64,000 nt of DNA, taken from contig NZ_JBOCEG010000004.1 of NCBI RefSeq assembly GCF_050586465.1, positions 310,001-374,000 of the forward strand, read 5' to 3'. The notes beneath the pieces were generated by a model. That model was given only the letters and a program-made list of their open reading frames with translations. It made no database searches and was not told the origin of the DNA. The stretch comes from CAJXYS01 sp913063035 (lineage in GTDB: Bacteria; Pseudomonadota; Alphaproteobacteria; Rhodobacterales; Rhodobacteraceae). The translations under genes were made by a program, and so were the position numbers. Within the stretch, counting starts at the first letter, position 1. Each line of letters starts with the position of its first letter. Of this stretch, positions 61,495 to 64,000 are shown piece by piece.

Positions 61495-63552
61495 ATGGAA
61501 ACGCTGCTCGACATCCGCAACCTGTCGGTCGATTTCCGCACCACGCGGGGCCGGGTCCACGCGCTGCGCGACGTGAGCTTCAAGGTGCCGAAGAACCGTT
61601 TCGTCGGGGTGGTGGGCGAAAGCGGCTCGGGCAAGAGCACCGTGCTCTGGTCGATCCTCGGGCTGCTGGCCGGCAACGCCGAGGTGACCGGCGGCGCGAT
61701 CGAGTTCGGCGACCGGGACCTCCTGAAGATGACCGAGGCGCAGCTGCGCGGCGTGCGCGGCGAGGAGATCTCGGTCGTGTTCCAGGACCCGATGACGAGC
61801 CAGATCCCCGTGCTGACCTATGCCGAGCAGATGCAGGACGTGCTCTACCGTCGCAAGGGCATGTCCACCGAGGAAAAGCGCCGCCGCGCGGTCGAGCTGA
61901 TGGCCAAGGTCGGGATCCCGGATCCCGAGACCCGGATCGACCAGTACCCGCATCATTTCTCGGGTGGCATGCGCCAGCGCGCGGGCATCGCCATGGCGCT
62001 GTTGACCGACCCGTCGCTGATCCTCGCCGACGAGCCGACCACGGCGCTCGACGTGACGATGGAGGCGCAGATCATCCACCTTCTGCAGGAGCTCCAGAAC
62101 GACCTCGACGCCACGGTGGTGCTGGTCTCGCACAACCTGGGCCTGGTTGCCGAGCTTTGCGACGAAGTGGTGGTCATGTATGCCGGCGAGGTGGTCGAGG
62201 CCGGCGACGTGCGCCAGATCTTTCACGCGCCGCGCCACCCCTACACGCGCGCGCTGCTGGAATGCGACCCGGCCAGGATCAGCGACACCCAAGGCCGCCT
62301 GCCGGTGATCCCGGGCGACGTGCCGGACCTGGCGCACCCGCCGGGCGGCTGCATCTTTGCCGCGCGCTGTCCGCGCGCCATGGATATCTGTCGCGAGCGC
62401 ACGCCGCCCGACGTCGCCGGGCAGGCGGGCGGCGTGGCACGCTGCCACCTTCTGGACGGCCCCGCCGCGGATCCCGGCTGGCCGCCGCCCGAAGACGTGC
62501 AGGTGGTCCAGGGCGGCCGCGCCCCGGCGGCGCCGTTGCCGGCGCCTGCGATCGGCGACACACCGGTCCTCGAGGTCGAGGATCTCAACGTCCGGTTCCA
62601 GACGATGGGCGCTTTGCGCGCCCGCATGAAAGGGATCAGCGATCCCTTCGTGGACGCGGTGCTGGACGTGTCGCTCTCGGTGCGTCCGGGCGAGACGGTG
62701 GGGCTGGTGGGTGAAAGCGGCTCCGGCAAGACGACCTTCGGCCGGACGGTGCTGAACCTTGTCCCGGCTGAGCGCGGCTCGGTCCGGTTCCGGGGCGACG
62801 AGGTTCGCAACCTGCCCGAGCGCCATTTCAAGCCGCTGCGCCGCGACATGGCGATGATGTTCCAGGATCCCGTCGGCTCGCTCAGCCCGCGCAAGTCGGT
62901 GCGCGCGTTGGTGACCGAACCCTTCCAGATCCACGGACTTCGCGGTGTCGACCTGGACGCCGAGGCCGAACGGCTCTGCGATCTCGTGCGCCTGCCCAAG
63001 GCGTTCCTGTCGCGCTACCCGCACGAGCTTTCGGGCGGTCAGGCCCGGCGGGTCGGCGTCGCCCGCGCACTGGCGCTGAACCCCAAGCTCATCATCGCGG
63101 ACGAGCCGACGGCGGGGCTCGACGTGTCGGTGCAGGGCGAGATCCTGAACCTGATGGCGGATCTGCAGGCCGAGCACGGCCTCGGTTATCTCATCATCAC
63201 GCACAACCTGCCCGTGGTGCGCCATATCTCCGACCGGCTGGCGATCATGTATCTGGGCCGGATCGTCGAGCAGGGCGACGCCGAGGAGATCTTCCGCCAG
63301 CCGGCGCATCCCTACACCGAGGCGCTGGTGCGCGGCGTGCCGCAGCCCGATCCGGACCGCCGGCGCACCCATGTCGCGCTGACCGGCGAGGTGCCGAGCC
63401 TGATGAACCGGCCCACGGGCTGCGATTTCGTCAACCGCTGCCCCTATGCCGACGACTATTGCCGGCAGGTGCAGCCCGGCGTGTCGGCGCAGCCGGACGG
63501 CCGCCGCTATCGCTGTCATTACCCGCTGACGCGTCCCGCGAGATCGGCCTGA
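61495..63552 (+). CDS. Fused DppD-DppF double ATPase of a peptide-type ABC transporter
   Basis: A 685-residue cytoplasmic protein carrying two ATPases in tandem. The first has Walker A GESGSGKST (about 41), signature FSGGMRQRAGIAMAL and Walker B LILADEPTTALDVT; the second has Walker A GESGSGKTT (about 405), signature LSGGQARRVGVARAL and Walker B LIIADEPTAGLDVS. Each ends in the peptide-transporter cysteine-rich tail (CIFAARCPRAMDIC and CDFVNRCPYADDYC). It follows the permease by 3 bp. Confidence 0.94.
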   Translation: METLLDIRNLSVDFRTTRGRVHALRDVSFKVPKNRFVGVVGESGSGKSTVLWSILGLLAGNAEVTGGAIEFGDRDLLKMTEAQLRGVRGEEISVVFQDPMTSQIPVLTYAEQMQDVLYRRKGMSTEEKRRRAVELMAKVGIPDPETRIDQYPHHFSGGMRQRAGIAMALLTDPSLILADEPTTALDVTMEAQIIHLLQELQNDLDATVVLVSHNLGLVAELCDEVVVMYAGEVVEAGDVRQIFHAPRHPYTRALLECDPARISDTQGRLPVIPGDVPDLAHPPGGCIFAARCPRAMDICRERTPPDVAGQAGGVARCHLLDGPAADPGWPPPEDVQVVQGGRAPAAPLPAPAIGDTPVLEVEDLNVRFQTMGALRARMKGISDPFVDAVLDVSLSVRPGETVGLVGESGSGKTTFGRTVLNLVPAERGSVRFRGDEVRNLPERHFKPLRRDMAMMFQDPVGSLSPRKSVRALVTEPFQIHGLRGVDLDAEAERLCDLVRLPKAFLSRYPHELSGGQARRVGVARALALNPKLIIADEPTAGLDVSVQGEILNLMADLQAEHGLGYLIITHNLPVVRHISDRLAIMYLGRIVEQGDAEEIFRQPAHPYTEALVRGVPQPDPDRRRTHVALTGEVPSLMNRPTGCDFVNRCPYADDYCRQVQPGVSAQPDGRRYRCHYPLTRPARSA

Positions 63553-63694
63553 GGACCGGGATCCGCCCGGCCGACAGGCAGCGGCATGTCGCTCTGATAC
63601 AACTGTGCGGTAAATCCGGTCTGGATGATGCAGGCGTTTCGCTGCAGGATGGGGCCGACACGCAGAACAGGGACCGGTCCGCCGGCAAGACGAC

Positions 63695-64000
63695 ATGACA
63701 CGGCTACTCCATCGCAACATCCACGCCACCCCCGCCGTCGCGGTCGGCGGGCAGGGGGTCGAGCTATTCGACGCCGACGGGCGCGCCTATATCGATGCCT
63801 CGGGCGGCGCGGCGGTGTCCTGCCTGGGCCACGGACATCCCGAGGTGATCGCGGCCCTGCACGCGCAGCTCGACCGGCTGGCCTACGCCCATACCGGCTT
63901 CTTCACGACGGACGTGGCCGAGCGGCTGGCCGAGCGCATGGTCGCGGACGCCCCGGGCGACCTGGGCCATGTCTACCTCGTCTCCGGCGGGTCCGAGGCG
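63695..64000 (+). CDS. Class III PLP aminotransferase, partial
   Basis: The gene starts at ATG 63695 and runs off the right edge; 102 residues are seen. VGGQGVELFDADGRAYIDASGGAAVSCLGHGHPEVIAAL and HVYLVSGGSEA (this last part with the PLP phosphate-binding SGGSEA) are typical of class III aminotransferases. The ribosome-binding site is weak. The 142-bp gap before it shows no clear promoter or terminator, so it may belong to the upstream transporter operon. Confidence 0.85.
   Translation, partial: MTRLLHRNIHATPAVAVGGQGVELFDADGRAYIDASGGAAVSCLGHGHPEVIAALHAQLDRLAYAHTGFFTTDVAERLAERMVADAPGDLGHVYLVSGGSEA

Noticed and set aside
60523..63729. 1068-codon minus-strand frame across two transporter genes
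   Set aside because: Translations on the plus strand show intact permease and ATPase motifs; the antisense product is arginine-, histidine- and aspartate-rich without any recognisable domain.

Overview
The window is chromosomal DNA of a GC-rich alphaproteobacterium, most likely a marine or halotolerant member of Rhodobacterales (Rhodobacteraceae). This rests on protein content, gene order and regulatory motifs read by eye; no database search was possible. Supporting points are an RpoH close to the Rhodobacter RpoHII type behind an RpoE-like promoter, a perfect Irr/ICE-type box, an FnrL-like box, an inactive rhomboid of the kind I remember from this order, and an ectoine-catabolism cluster resembling that of Ruegeria. 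Genes are densely packed, with many 1-41 bp overlaps. I found no rRNA, tRNA, CRISPR, insertion sequence or prophage.

Left part (1-24.5 kb) is mostly core genome: the end of a BMP-type nucleoside/simple-sugar ABC transporter; tsaB-rimI with an Nfu-type Fe-S protein; UspA; a branched-chain aminotransferase; trpS; a rhomboid pseudoprotease; murJ-glnD; an LpoA-like lipoprotein divergent from rsmI-yraN-gshB; a ComM-like ATPase; rpoH; a ChaN-like protein; coaBC-dut and a membrane-anchored ThiF/MoeB-like E1 protein; a 2-hydroxyacid dehydrogenase and a small SH3 protein.

Middle part (24.5-36.7 kb): a cation diffusion facilitator, an M3 oligopeptidase, a dimethylglycine-dehydrogenase-like flavoprotein, an AhpD-like protein behind an FNR-type box, and a sulfide-oxidation unit. 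That unit is a persulfide dioxygenase-like MBL protein, a fused sulfurtransferase/sulfide:quinone oxidoreductase, a strong internal terminator and a SulP permease. Phosphoglycolate phosphatase and rpe follow.

Right part (36.8-64 kb) is catabolic and transport-rich. An ectoine/hydroxyectoine degradation cluster (DoeD- and DoeC-like enzymes, AsnC/DoeX-like regulator, EutC, EutB, DoeA/EutD) lacks EutA, EutE/DoeB, EnuR and UehABC. An M20 deacylase follows DoeA directly. An Opp/Dpp-type ABC transporter with a fused permease-ATPase, a FadR-type regulator and a DUF1028 protein lie next to it, with two palindromic operators at the divergent promoter. Then come cueR-copA with a textbook CueR promoter, and a second peptide-type system: an XRE-like regulator, a CocE/S15 hydrolase, a Tat-exported binding protein, two permeases, a double ATPase and the start of a class III aminotransferase. 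The most interesting novelty candidates are these two transporter-hydrolase islands and their operators, a 31-bp-phased repeat array beside the AsnC-family gene, the rhomboid pseudoprotease and the membrane-tethered E1-like protein.
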